Positions 43,670 through 55,596 of a stretch of 64,000 nucleotides of DNA are shown piece after piece. Below the pieces are notes generated by a model. It saw only the letters and a program-made list of their open reading frames with translations, was not told where the DNA came from and did no database searches. The translations under genes were made by a program, and so were the position numbers. Positions within the stretch are counted from its first letter, which is position 1. Each line of letters opens with the position of its first letter. The stretch comes from Terana coerulea (Eukaryota; Basidiomycota; Agaricomycetes; Polyporales; Phanerochaetaceae). The stretch spans positions 372,001-436,000 of the forward strand of contig JAKOGH010001195.1 of the NCBI GenBank assembly GCA_024811115.1, given 5' to 3'.

Positions 43670-44717
43670 ATTCACCTCCCTGACCGGCCTGCCCCCTTTT
43701 ATTCGACAAGCATGGACAGATGTCGCCCGGGAGCATCCTCTGCGCAAAGACTACGGGCTGAGCAGGTACCGGTAAGTGTTGACTTCGAAAAACATGAACT
43801 GTTCTGATAAGGCTGCATATATGCGTCTCAAAATCATGCGGAAGGCTCTATATGGCACTATTACAGGCACGTCGTTACCGATCTTCAACGTTCGCGCGCG
43901 AAAGGTGACAACAACGCAGATTGAAGGGTTGCACCTATGGGCGATGTACGTAACTACAGCTATTCAAAACTGAACTAAATTTACCATTCTATAGAGATGT
44001 GTAGCAACATTGTGCGGCCTGTACGTGGTATGATCTAGCCTTTTGCGCTCAGTAAACACAACACTAAAGCAATACACAGATCCCCGACCATCCTCGCACT
44101 GTCAGGAGTCACTCAGCTACCCCCTCATCAATCATCCTCATACACGCAACCGGTGGCTACGTCGATGCAGCTTGAGAACCGCGCTCGGAGAGTTACCCGC
44201 CACCCAAGTCCGCCTGTCTGCTCTGCAAGCACGAGCCTCGTGAGTGCTATGTACAGACCGCCTTGAGTCATCCACCTAATATCTTTGACTTAGCAGGCCT
44301 CGCATTTCTAGTTGACCACAGCATGCTGGATAGGCTGTATTACGGATCGGAACTGCTAGATACGAGTGTATATATAGCATATAATGAGAACATTTCCTTA
44401 CATATCCTCACATACGAGAGCGGTTCTGAACGTTTCGCGACGGGCGCTATATGTGCCTATCTGTTCCTATCCTTCCAGTTTTTCCGTTCCTGAGCGCAAC
44501 TGTCCTCTTCTGTCCTCAATGACGCTGAGCGCATTTCTAAACATCGCTCCACATTGTCGATTCTCACTGGGTATCAGGGGTCTCACGCTGTCATGTAGTG
44601 CTGCGCTGGCCTTGAACCAGGTTACATTAGCGGCCGCTACACGTTGCGCACTGGTGCAGGTTCTACCATCTCGTATTTCACCCGCCCATACACAGCCCAC
44701 CATTCCTCTGCGCACTC
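43670..44717. other. Gene-poor interval, right part, upstream of NmrA-like gene
   Basis: 1.05 kb with no supportable gene. It should include the promoter of the gene starting at 44718. Confidence 0.5.
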
Positions 44718-45669
44718 ATGGTGAAGGTAGCTATTGCGGGCGGCACAGGACGCGTCGGCCTGCACATTGTCGAGGCTATCGTCGCCACCGGCAAACATGA
44801 CATCATCGTATTATCCCGGGCGTCCAGCCATCCCGTCCTCCAACGACTGAATGTTCGCCTTTTCACCGTCTCGTACGACGACCCTGCCACGCTCGCGCAC
44901 GCTCTGCATGGGGTACACACCGTCATCTCGACTATCGCCGGGCCTGACGTTGCCTCGATGGCCACCCCCAGCTTGCAGTCCTCTCGGCCGCAATAAAAGC
45001 GGGAGTCAAACGCTTCGCGCCGAGTGAGTTCGCGGCGCGGTCCATCCCCAACGACCCAGTGATCGCGTACGACCTCAAGTGGTCCGTCATGGAGGCTGTG
45101 ATGTGCAGCGGGCTAGAGTACACCGTGTTCGAGTGCGGCCTGTTCATGGACTACCTCGCGGCGGGCACGGCCGCCCTCCGGTACCTCCTTCCGCTCAAGC
45201 TTATCTTCGACATTGAGAATCGCCGGGCGGAGGTGCCCGGTGACGGTTCGGCCACGCTGGTGTATACGAGGGTAGAGGATGTGGCACGGCTTGTCGCGGC
45301 GAGTCTGGAGTTGGAGGCCTGGCCGCCACTCTGTCAGATGCGTGGTGGGCGGAAGATGATTCACGAGATGTTGGAGATTGCGGGGCGTGTGTGCGGTGTG
45401 TCCTGACCTGCTGCTTGTGTGCCTAACACCCACTGAATTCCCAAACAGAGTGCAAGTTTGATGTGACGTATGTCTCGGTGGACCAGCTGGAGGCGAGGCT
45501 GAAAACCGATGGCCCGCCGACGCTACAAGACGTGATTACAACCATGTTCCTCAGCGTCGCGAAGAGCGACCGACTCAACTACGAGGGCGCGAATCTCAAC
45601 GCCTTGTTTCCTCAGATACGTTGTATGGATATTGAGGAGTACGTCGTGCAGTGGTGGGGTAAATTGTAA
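44718..45669 (+). CDS. NmrA-like / isoflavone-reductase-like NAD(P)-binding protein
   Basis: Atypical short-chain dehydrogenase fold. Two exons, 44718-45395 and 45449-45669, about 299 aa after one repair. It opens with the Rossmann motif VKVAIAGGTGRVGLHIVEAI (GxxGxxG), then VISTIAGPDV, AAIKAGVKRFAPSEFA, YTVFECGLFMDYL and TRVEDVARLVAASLELE, ending CKFDVTYVSVDQLEARL and WWGKL. This layout is typical of fungal NmrA-like proteins, which may be redox sensors or reductases; substrate unknown. The frame breaks at the C run 44965-44969, where one extra C restores ATPQLAVLSAAIKAG; probably an assembly error. Isolated on the plus strand, downstream of the gene-poor interval. Confidence 0.86.
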
Positions 45670-46028
45670 TGTCCACAGTCATAGGGTGCGTAAATTAGAG
45701 AGTCAGACATTTGTATATCAGCACCTCGAGCGTGTAGTCCTCATGTACTTCCACTTTGGAGCTTCAAGTAATCATGCACTGTGGGGTTTTCTGAAGGACC
45801 TGGAACATCTATGGTGCGAATGTTTGTTTGTTCTTTCTGCACTTTTTGGCGTGTGCATACACCGGAATAATCCTCTCAACACTAGATGAGTACTTATAAG
45901 GGTAGAGGGATCGAAGCAACAGCCTCACTGGCAAGTTAGCCGCGAATTTATGCAAAAATAGCCGAGTCCTATGAATCATATGGCGTGAACAATATCACTG
46001 TACGGCGGCGGCGGCGTTGTCTGGTCGT
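45670..46028. other. Intergenic, convergent
   Basis: 359 bp between two stops. From about 45889 it belongs to the left copy of the tandem duplication. No gene seen. Confidence 0.5.
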
Positions 46029-47217
46029 CTACTTCGGACTGCGATGGGGAAACAGGCCGGTTACTTGGTTCAAGAGAATGATTGACCGGTGCGAGGTCGG
46101 CGGCGCCGAGAGTACTGCCGTTTCGCCGACGGAAGAGTTTCGTATGGTGGGGTCCTGATTACGACGTTTGGATCGGGAAATCGGAGCACTGGCACTGTTG
46201 CCTAAAAGCGAGCGCGGTGGGGTAGTGCCAGTGAACGGAGTGATATGGGAGCTACCGTAGTTCGCGGCTCTAAACCTGATACTGTGTCTGTAGCACATTC
46301 GGAGGATGCTTAGGAGCATTATGACGCCAAAGATGGGTACGATAACTGCAAGAGATATCGTTGCCGGACTAATGCCTGCATGTCCAGATTTGGCCGCGTC
46401 ACTGGCAGAGGATTTGGGAGCGGATGGGGACTGGGGAGAAGACATCTGGACGGGCTGTGGAATGTCAAAGGAATGTTCAACTTGAAGAATCTGGACTTAC
46501 TTGAGTGGAGGACGTGGAAGTTCGGCTCGATATACCATCGTCGTTGTCTCTAACCCAACTCTTAGAAGTGATTTTGCCACCACGTTACGAAGCACTCACG
46601 TAGTATATATGAGATAGTCGAGGAGTATTAGCGATGACTTGCCGCCGCTTCTACCATTTTGGAGCACGAGCGTATGCGGAGCTTGAGAGAGCGAGTTATT
46701 GCTGTATAAAAGGAAGTTATAGGTATAGGTCGATGGGCCGTTAGGTTGCAAGACAAATGTGCCGGCAACCTCTCCGTCGATGTGGAATTGCATGTCGGCT
46801 TGGCTCGCTGGATTCTTCGAGAAATGCGATAATATGCCGTAGACATACATTGCTGAGCCTAGTGCGTCATTAAGCACCTGTGACAGCCCTCGCAGAAATT
46901 GGCCATACTAGACACTGACCGACAAACTGGAACGTGGCATTCTGTGGCAGTGCGTTGTATGAGTTTGACTCGTCTGGGTTATATGTCGCGTCGTGCCACG
47001 TCATGCCGTGTGTCTCTGCCGAATTTATCTTAGCATGGCACGAGGAGCAAGAAGGGCCAAAATTCCAGCCAGTGTGGACATCGACAGGCGGGGTATATAC
47101 GATGCTTAAGCCGGTTTTGGGGTCAGGCAGGTGATCATCAACCGTAACGTTGACCAGAGTAGCATCGGACAGCTGTCTGAAGAATATGAAGCTGAAAAGG
47201 GGGAGAAAGGAGAACAT
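46029..47217 (-). CDS. Single-pass membrane protein, tandem copy A
   Basis: Four exons: complement(46029-46454, 46501-46549, 46600-46858, 46920-47217); frame closes at 343 aa. A signal peptide (MFSFLPLFSFIFFRQLSDA) leads into an extracellular part of about 190 residues with Asn glycosylation sites (NATFQ, NNSLS), a CSSC pair and beta-rich segments (MQFHIDGEVAGTFVLQPNG, HTLVLQNG). This layout recalls the galactose-binding-like ectodomain of many Agaricomycete type I membrane proteins; that fold is an inference. A Ser/Thr-rich stalk precedes one membrane helix (ISLAVIVPIFGVIMLLSIL) and a basic, Pro/Ser-rich cytoplasmic tail ending PHRSPK. The acceptor giving P-V at the start of exon 4 was chosen by comparison with copy B. 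Function unknown; it could be a cell-wall or surface sensor. Confidence 0.8.
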
Positions 47218-48085
47218 TGATACATGTATCCTTGCTCAATGAGGTTCCTTGGCCGCGTAGAGAGTGAGCGTGAAGAGAGGGCAGGGCCACTGCATTGAGT
47301 GGTGACGCCTTTGTGTACTGGTTGTGAGCCTTTATAACGACATCATCGACTAGAAGGGTTTGTTTGTTGCCCAGCCCTACGGCCTGCGTGCGCATGCAGG
47401 TAATTGATATCACAACATTCGAGGTGAAGTTAGCAACGAATGATCCACCATGCACTGCGTTATATGCGTACTCTTATCCCTGCCGAAAGGTCTAACCCCA
47501 GCGACACTCTCGTTGGTTGTTAGCTTGAAGGATGTTCTAGGTGTACTGTTGCGCAGAGTTCATGTGGTATGTAGTGAACTCGGAGAGTTCCTATTCGTCG
47601 TGAATGGGATGGCTGGGAACTGCCGTAGTCCACAGCGTCAGGGTCTCAAGCGCTGACCGCTCTTGTTGCCGAACCGCGGCGTCTATATACCAAAGAACGA
47701 GAGCATCCCTTCCGACTATTTAAGAGGCTGTCCTAGAGCCTAGGCGTGATCAGGCTGGCAACTCCAGTGTAGCTGAATTTGTTGTACTTTCTGATTCACC
47801 TTCACCAGGCTTCACCATACGCTTTCATTCCTCGCAATCTCCCTTTACATAAATCAAAAGACGTATATATAGCAAGTACATCATCGGGGCAAATTGAAAC
47901 AAGGACTTCCCTTCTTAGGATTGCGCGAAGAACGACATATAATACTGTAGCATAAATGAGTACTTTTGAGGGTAGAGGAACCGAAGCGCAAGCTAGCCGC
48001 GAATTTATGCAAACATAGCCGGTTCCTATAAATCATATGGCATGAACAACATCACTGTACGGCGGCGGTTGTGTTGTCTGGCCGT
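47218..48085. other. Spacer between the duplicated genes
   Basis: Holds the 5' flank of copy A (to about 47684), some 270 bp of unique sequence, and the 3' flank of copy B (from about 47955). No gene seen. Confidence 0.55.
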
Positions 48086-49272
48086 CTACTTCGGACTGCG
48101 ATGGGGAGCCATGCCGGTTAATTGGTTCAAAAGAACGATTGACCGATGCGAGCTCGGCGCCGCCGAGAGTACTGTCGTTTCGCTGACGGACGTGTCCCGT
48201 ACGGTGGGGTCCGGAGTCGGAATTTTGGGTCGGGGAATTGGAGTGCTGGCACTGGTGCCTAGAAGCGGCCGCGGTGGGGTAGTGAACGGAGTGACGCGGC
48301 AGCCACCGTAGTCCGCGGCTCTGCACCTGATGCTGCGTTTATAGCACATCCGGAGGACGCTCAGAAGTATTATGACGCCAAAGGTGGGTACGATAACTGC
48401 AAGAGACGTCGTTGCCGGACTAATGCCTGCATGTCCCGGCTTGGCCGTGTCCGAAGAGGGTCCAAAAGCGAATGGGGTCTGGGAAAAGACAGGCTGTAAA
48501 TTGAGAATAATGAGCCAAACTTGAATATTCTAGACTTACTTGAGTTGAGGATATGGTTCGGCTCGATATACCGTCGTCGTTTTCTCTACTAGTAGCCAAA
48601 CTTTTAAAAGTGATTTGCCACCACGCTGCGAAGTACTTACGTAGTATATATGAGATAGTCGAGGAGTATCAGTGAAGGCCCTCCGCCGCTTCTACCGTTT
48701 TGGAGCACGAACGTATGTGGGGCATGAGAGAGCGAGTCATTGCCGTACAAGAGAAAATTATACGTATAGGTTGACTGGCCGTCAGGTTGTAGGACAAATG
48801 TGCCGGCAACCTCTCCGTCGATGTGGAACTGCATGTTGGCTTCACTCCCTGGATTCTTCAAGGAATGCGATAATATGCCGTAGACATACATTGCCAGTGC
48901 TGAGCCTAGTGCGTCGTTTAATTCCTGTGAGAGTCCTCGACACGGAACTTGTCATACTGCACACTGACCGATAAACTGGAACGTAGCGTTCTGTGGCACT
49001 GCTTCGGATGACATGGACGAGTCATATGTCGCGTCGTGCCACGTCATATCATATGTCTCCGCCGAATTTGGCTCAGCACGGCAAGTTGAGCAAGAAGGGC
49101 CAAAGTTCCAACCAGCACCACTATTGATAGGCGGGGTATATATGATGCTTAAGCCGGTTCTTGGGTCAGGCTGGTCGTCATCAACCGTAACGTTGACCAG
49201 AGTAGCTTTGGACAGCTGTCTAAAGAATATGATGCTGAGAAGGAGGGAAAAGGGGAACGTCGATACATGCAT
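48086..49272 (-). CDS. Single-pass membrane protein, tandem copy B
   Basis: Paralogue of copy A with the same four-exon structure: complement(48086-48493, 48540-48585, 48641-48905, 48969-49272); frame closes at 340 aa. It has a signal peptide (MHVSTFPFSLLLSIIFF), the same ectodomain blocks (GWNFGPSCSTC, TWHDATYDSS, MQFHIDGEVAGTFVLQPDG), a membrane helix in TSLAVIVPTFGVIILLSVL and a tail ending APHRSPK. Intron positions and phases match copy A, while the sequence differs at many synonymous and some replacement positions, so both look under constraint and functional. The third exon's acceptor is a TAGTAG tandem (48586-48591); either AG keeps the frame. Confidence 0.8.
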
Positions 49273-50070
49273 CTTTGCTCAGTAAGGGTCCTTGGCCGCG
49301 TAAGAAGAAAGTGGGAAGAGAGGGCAGGGCCGCTAGATTGACTCGGATTGACGGAGGCTTTGTATCCTGGTCGCGAGTCTTTATGGCGACATCGCCGACC
49401 AGAGGGGCGTGGTTGTTGCCCAGCCCTAGAGCCTTCGTGCGCGTGTAGGTGATCGATATCACATAACATTCGGGTCGAAGTCAGCGACGAATGATCCACC
49501 ATACACTGCCTTAAACGCGTACCCTTATTCCTGCTGAAAGGTCTAGCCCTGGCGACACTCTTGTCAGTTGTTAGCTTGGAAGATCTAGATGTACTGTTGC
49601 GCAGAGTTCACGTGGTAGTGAACTCGGAGAGTCCCTATTCGCCGTGAATGAGACAGTCGGGAACTGTCGTAGTCCACAGCGTCAGGGTCTCACCACTCTT
49701 GTTGCCGAACCGCGGTGTATTCAGGTCAACTTCGGTTTGGTTGAAATGGTTGCGGAGCGACAATTCAGTGATAATGAGGCTGTGTATCAGGTGCGGTGAC
49801 ATAGCCGGAATCCCACTGACGGTTCAACGGGTCATAACTTCTAGGAAAGAATGTAGGTAAAAACGAACATTGGAAGTGTAGAATCCGTCCAGAACGGTAA
49901 GAAAAAATGCTCACCCAAGATAATAATCAGGTAACCCATCACGATATCAATACAAAAAGTCCGATAGTTCGATATGCTATCAAGAAATCCAAGCAACGCA
50001 CAGCAGCATGGATCCGAAGGTCTTTCCCCCATACAGACCGCAGTCTGCAGGCCACAGATTCAGGGAAGCC
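49273..50070. other. Intergenic, copy B 5' flank and DUF6534 3' flank
   Basis: Contains the duplicated 5' flank to about 49714, then unique sequence with no coding signal. Confidence 0.5.
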
Positions 50071-52196
50071 TCAACACGCATAGCCAAACCGCATGTCCTT
50101 CATCTCCTTCATCTCGAAAAGCGACGCCTCCGACTCGGTGCTCCCATACACCGCGGCCCCCATCGACTTCGCGCTCGTCCGCCGCTGGCTTTCCCGGGCG
50201 TGCCGCACACGCGCCGGGAGCGGCGCCAGCCTATCCATGTGAATTTCGTACGTGGATGTCCGGGACGGCGAGCGCACGGGCTCCGGCGGCGGGGGCACGA
50301 CCGTCGCGCTCGAGCGGAAGGAGGGCACGTAGCGCGGCTTCGCGAAGCCATATGCGTCGGAGGGCGAGAGCGGCACCTGCAAGAGAGACGTGTCGGGGTG
50401 CGGCGCCGCGGCGAAGGGGTCGGCACCGTGTGCCACGCGTGTGGACAGAGAGGTGGTGCCCGTAGATGTCGTTTGATCTCGCAGCATGTTGCGCGCGTTA
50501 AACCTGGAGAAGGGGTTGGTCAGCATCGAGCTTAAACAAAATGGCGCAGACCTACATAGCCATGAAGGAATTGACGTATACTGTGGCAGTAGGTACGTCG
50601 ACATGTGGAAATTTTCAACAGGGAGACGCACTTACATTTAGTCATGAGGAACTCAACGGCCAAAACAACGAAGGTGTTAGGGATCTTTGCCATCTGTAGT
50701 ACGTCTGTGAGAACTAGAAGACACTCTGGTAAAAGCACGAACATACACATATGATACCCGACATGGAACATGCGCTGGAAAGAATAGCTCGTCGACTAAT
50801 CGCCGCTGGTCAATCAACGAGGGACGTACCTGGTAATCATGCCTGTATTGAGGGTATAAAGCATAAGGACCGTTATGGTTGAATCCATCCTACGCGAGGC
50901 ATTGTTAGGTTTGCCATACTAAATGCCAGATTTCCGTTCCCTTACTTTCGCAAGCCAGTGCGGCAGTTCCGTAAGAGGTAACACAGCGATGTTGCGATTA
51001 CGAAGTCGACGAAGAACGTACTTCCCAGAGAGACGTACGTAACCCACTAATGGGTGCATCAGATAAAGTCCGACAGCACAAGGGGCCGGGTACTCACCGA
51101 TGATTCAAGTAGGTCCAAGAAGGTCTCGAGCTTGTACCTAAAAATAGGGAATGGTAAGCGCGCCGGCCAAGTGCACGAAGGAGATTTAAGGGCCGCATAC
51201 ATTTCATAGCATAGTACTACGAGTGTATCGTCAGAATGCGAGATAACTGGAGGTATGAAGAGAGACGCACGTATACCTACGCCTAAGTAGCTCATAAAAT
51301 TAAACCATGCTGACACTGCAGGGAATATCTCGGGGCGTACCATATCCAAGTACTACAATGACAGTCTGCCACAGATCAGAATGGTACAGATCACTACAAC
51401 TCGCGGTCCACTTACAACAATAACAGGAAGAGCACGGATCACTATGCTGCTAAAGCCGCGTCCTTGGACTGAGCTAACTTCATGCATCTTCAGCCAATCG
51501 GACGCGCTATGAAGAGATAACATGGGACTCACGCTTCCAGACACGGATGGTGTACAAGCTTGATGGATTTAGCAATGAGTTGCATTCGTCGTTCGGTAGC
51601 AGTGACCCAGACACTCACGAATGGACGGACAGCACGACAAACACCTGTATGAACCAAATCAGTCAGCTAGACAGTCACAGGTGCAGGGAGAAGAACGCAC
51701 ATCTACAACGATCTGAAGCTGGGTAATAAAGACATTGATTCAGAGGGCATCCACGGCGCATGCAGTGCGAGCGTACCCTGAAGCTCCACACCATATCCAA
51801 GAGGGCCAAGGGGTTGGCGTAATTCCGTATGAGATAGTAGTAGAGAACATGTGTGGTGAGAGCAACGTGCAGCGCGTCGAGGGACCTGTAATGATGGTAG
51901 AGTCAAGCATTTCAGCGTCTTATTCGGTAAAGAACGTACCACAACCAGAGAACGGCCATTTTATCCCAGAAGCCATCCTTTGAGTACGTCTGGAAGTAGA
52001 AAAACACCTGTAAATTGGTCGCCCCAAATAATCTGTAGTGAGTGTATGAGTTTAAGTCAGATTTGTAAGGAGTAGTAGACATGCGTACACCGGCAGAAAT
52101 CATCGCGCCTATGAGAAGTGCGCCATAGGTACTGTCCAATGCTGGGATTACGAGCTGAGGGGTGGGGCCGATTGACGTAGGTGTTGTAACCGACAT
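50071..52196 (-). CDS. DUF6534-type multi-pass membrane protein
   Basis: Family of seven-helix membrane proteins greatly expanded in Agaricomycetes; function unknown. Sixteen exons: complement(50071-50503, 50556-50580, 50636-50693, 50747-50774, 50830-50889, 50946-51046, 51098-51137, 51201-51216, 51277-51352, 51416-51468, 51533-51558, 51619-51644, 51701-51718, 51777-51885, 51940-52032, 52091-52196), about 422 aa. Family hallmarks: LDSTYGALLIGAMISAG, LQVFFYFQTYSKD, DALHVALTTHVLYYYLIRNY, LQIVVDVFVVLSVHSLYTIR, STFFVDFVIATSLCYLLRNC and MDSTITVLMLYTLNTGMITR. The last helix ends LYVNSFMAMFNARNMLR, followed by a ~130-residue Pro/Ser-rich cytoplasmic tail. At the exon 1/2 junction (52032) the frame needs one more base after CAG, either an error or an unrecognised splice site. 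The shortest exons (16, 18, 25, 26, 26 nt) were placed by frame and family pattern. Confidence 0.78.
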
Positions 52197-54171
52197 TATG
52201 GTTGTAAAGCCTGCTGAATTGCGGTCGTGGGGCGCCAAGGGTAGAAAACAATGAGGGGACGACTGACGCAGTGAGGGTTCGTAACGCCTCGTGCCCATGA
52301 AATAGAGGAATTGAAACCAGCCCTGGCTGCGCCTGAGATCAGGACAGTTTCTCGCAGGCACACGTCCATGTCCGCCAGCGTAATGATGAAGTGCCGTCGC
52401 AACCCGCCATTTCTTCCACCATGGCAAGGCAATTACTGCTTGGAGAGACGCCAAACGCTGAGGGCCGCACTAAACCGCATGGGATGAAGACCCGAGGTGG
52501 GAAACGGATCATTGCCAGGGAAAGTGACAAGTCCGCTGGGGCCAGACGGTCCACGGCTCAGAAGCCAGGATGCGTTAGTACAGAAATTGAGACGGTTTCC
52601 TTCGCCCTTCGGGAAGAGCTTTAAGCGTACAGGGCCCCAGGCGTAGAAAGTACGGAGCTCCCCGATCTCAAGCATAATATTAGCACAGATGGAAGTCGTT
52701 GTAATTGCTAGGCACGTACTGTCACCCACGCTACATGAAATGGAGAGCAGTTGAAGGGTAAATCGGACATCTTCTCGCGTCCACGCTCATTAACGACCTG
52801 GACCATTTCTCACTCCTTCAAGCTCGGATTAGCTGCGAGGACCCGGCAGAGTAACGACGTCGTGTGACGCAGAAGGATACTTAACAGCTCACATTGCTAT
52901 TTCTATTCTCTGCATCCCCGAGTGGTGTTGACAGATGGCTTCGCATGCGAATCGCGTTGGGTTATTTACCGCAGCATAGAGTCACCGGCGAGAGCATACA
53001 GTTTTACTATTACTGGTGGAGACAACGTTTCTCTCGACTGCGTTGGAAGGTCTGTTATCACGCTACCGCTATAAAAAAGACAGAAGTGCAAGGTGCTGAC
53101 TTACCAGTTCTACGTGGTGGTGGTGAGATGACAACCCCCGACGTTTGCTCACTGGCCGCATGAAGGGTAGACGTCAAGACTCAAGAAGAGTAAAGAAGAG
53201 CCGTAGCGAATTACGTAATCGAGTGATGGCGGGCGTGAAGTTATTTAGCGCCCATGTTGCTGGTTGCGGACTCCTTCGGCCAGGAAATCTGTTCGAGTGA
53301 ACGCTCACTGTCGCTCCGTGCTTCACAACGGAAGAAAGTACTGTAGCGTGATAAGTGAGCGAACTGTTCAAATTATGAGCGATATCTTTCACTGACATGG
53401 GTATTTAGCAGACATTTAACTCATTTTAGCTGGCTCGCCGCTCAATCATGTGCTGCACGTCTGACGTTCACGACTCAGGCGTCGCTCAACGACGCCCCGG
53501 GTGTCATGTTCTGAGTGCGGCAGCTCACACTTCTCGCCTTGTCATAAGGTGAGAAGAATAGACACACGCCTCAGAAAATCTGGTCCGCCGAGCTTGCCAT
53601 ACCTATATTCAATGGGCATTTGTGTGTGTACGGTTACACTCGACAACGTTGCGCCAACCACGTCGGCCGATATGTTGCTCTGGCGGGCCTTGGTTCACAC
53701 TCGCCATGACTCATCGATACATTCTCTGGCAGGCAGGGTGAGGCAGAAGCCACAGAACTCTCGCGCACAACCGCCATCCAATATTCCCATGTCGCAATCT
53801 GGCGCTATCCTATACTCATCGCCGTCTCAAGCCAGCAGACCTCCGTCAGATGCCTCTTGCTTGCGTTACAGCATCACAGTTCTTCCATTGGTAGGCTGTG
53901 CCTGCCTGAGCGTCATCGGCTTGTATCTTGTAGCAGGTGCCGAACGATATGGTGTGCCTCTTTAGGTGTGTTATCTCAGGCATGGCTCTCCCACATACCT
54001 GTTTTCAATGGACTGCTAGCCTTTATGCCATCCACAGGCCTGATCACACCATGCTTACTTATGCTCTACGGGCCGCGTCAACCCATAGTAGACCTTCACC
54101 TCTTAAAACGAGTGCAACATGAGTGGTCGTGAAACCGAGGGGGAATCTTCTGCCAGCCCACCAGCCCAACA
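52197..54171. other. Intergenic, divergent, 2 kb
   Basis: Between the DUF6534 start and the dioxygenase start. Scattered open frames of up to 154 codons (for example about 53501-53965) carry no family motif and no splice support. I see no repeat or RNA gene. It should contain both promoters. Confidence 0.5.
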
Positions 54172-55596
54172 ATGTCCACGACTATCACCGAAACCGTCAC
54201 CAATGCTTTGGGCTCGGTGAGCCTCAACTCGCAGGAGTCGCAGGAGAAGAAGGTCGACGTGAGTCTCACTACGCCGTCTCCTCGCTTGGAACGACGCTTA
54301 CGTCGATCAACTACAGAGCGGTCCTGCCTATCCAAGATACCTGCCCCATTTCGACGCTAGCGAAAAATTCCCACCGACACCTATTCGCGGTCAGTCAGCC
54401 CGTTTTCCAGGTGTCTACTCGTACTCACAAAACCGCAGGGTTCACTGACCCCGGGTCTGCGTGCGGACCCGAAGAAGCCCAACCTCCTGAAGTCAGGTGT
54501 ACAGCTCAAGCAGATCTCGCCCTTCCTCGGCGCGGAAATTAAGGGCGTCCAGGTCTCGGAGCTCTCCAAGGAGGGGCTCGATGAGGTCGCGCTGCTCGTA
54601 GCCGAGCGCAAGGTCGTCGCCTTCCGGGACCAGGACTTCAAGGACCTCTCTCCCGAGCGCCAAATCGAGATTGCTCGGTACGTCGGTGGACGCCGTCTGT
54701 GGCGGAGCGCGTGCGCTGACGTCGGGTACCCACAGGCACTTTGGTCCGATCCAGATACACCCGACATCAGGAAACATCGAGGGCTTCCCTGAGTTCCATG
54801 TCGTCTACCGCGATGCCGACCACAACCGCTTCCGCGAGTACCGCGGCTTCGACAATCGCGCCGGCCGCACCAGCTGGCATTCCGACGTCGTACGTCTTCG
54901 CACTCCCACTCGTTGCTACGCTCGCTGACGCTGTGCTTCCCCTCAACAAGTCCTACGAGAAGCAGCCCCCGGGCACGACGTTCTTCTGGATCCTCGAGCA
55001 GCCCGAGAACGGCGGCGGAGACACGCTCTTCCTGTCCCAGGTGGAGGCATACAACCGTCTCTCCGACGAGTTCAAGAAGCGCCTCGAGGGCCTCCGTGCC
55101 CTCCACTCTGCTGTCTACCAGGCCGACTTCTCGCGCAACCGGGGTGGTCCCGTCCGTCGCGAGGCTGTTGAGAGCGAGGTGAGCATGTGCTGTCATCACG
55201 CGCATTAGGCGGGCCTGCTGACTGCGTCATTCAGCACCCCGTCGTCCGCGTACATCCCGTTACTGGCGAGAAGGCGTTGTACGTGAACCCAGGCTTCACG
55301 CGACGCATCGTCGGGTTCAAGGAAGAAGAGTCAGAGTACCTCTTGAAGTTCCTGTTCGACCACATCTCCAAGGGTGCGGACTTCCAGATTCGTGGAACCT
55401 ACGAGCCGGGCACCCTTGTCATCTGGGTGAGTGGCTGACTTGGTGACTGCGAATATTGGAATAACTCATAACATCGTGGTTGTAGGACAACCGGCTGACC
55501 GTACACTCTGCCACGGGCGATTTCCCGTCTGAGCAAAGGAGGCATGCTGTTCGGCTCACACCTCAGGCAGAGGTACCAATCCCTGCCACAGCTTAA
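54172..55596 (+). CDS. TauD/TfdA-family Fe(II)/2-oxoglutarate dioxygenase
   Basis: Non-haem iron oxygenase of the taurine/alkylsulfonate dioxygenase family. Fungal members release sulfite from sulfonates or hydroxylate other acids; the substrate is not decided here. Seven exons: 54172-54258, 54317-54389, 54439-54677, 54736-54889, 54951-55178, 55235-55426, 55486-55596, about 360 aa. Iron ligands: HxD in TSWHSDVSYE and the distal His in DNRLTVHSATGDF. The 2-oxoglutarate-binding Arg is likely in RRHAVRLTPQ. Other blocks: HFGPIQIHPTSGNIEGFPEF, PPGTTFFWILEQPENGGGDT, VRVHPVTGEKALYVNPGFTR. The frame breaks at CCCCGGG (54449-54455), where one base too many separates DPG from LRADPKKPNLL; probably an assembly error. 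Confidence 0.9.

Larger units (their letters stand above)
45889..49714. repeat. Direct tandem duplication of a 1.8 kb block
   Basis: Block A (about 45889-47684) and block B (about 47955-49714) align along their whole length, including a complete gene, its introns, its 3' flank (both begin ATGAGTACTT...GGGTAGAGG) and its 5' flank (both end near GTTGCCGAACCGCGG). About 270 bp of unrelated sequence separates them. Divergence is spread evenly through coding and non-coding parts, so the duplication is not recent. Boundaries were estimated by eye. Confidence 0.85.

Noticed and set aside
43340..43807. 155-codon frame containing Pro/Ser repeats
   Set aside because: It is created by the 9 bp minisatellite; the flanks have no domain, and equivalent frames exist on the opposite strand.
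53501..53965. 154-codon plus-strand frame upstream of the dioxygenase gene
   Set aside because: No recognisable family, no start context and no partner exons; not enough to call a gene.
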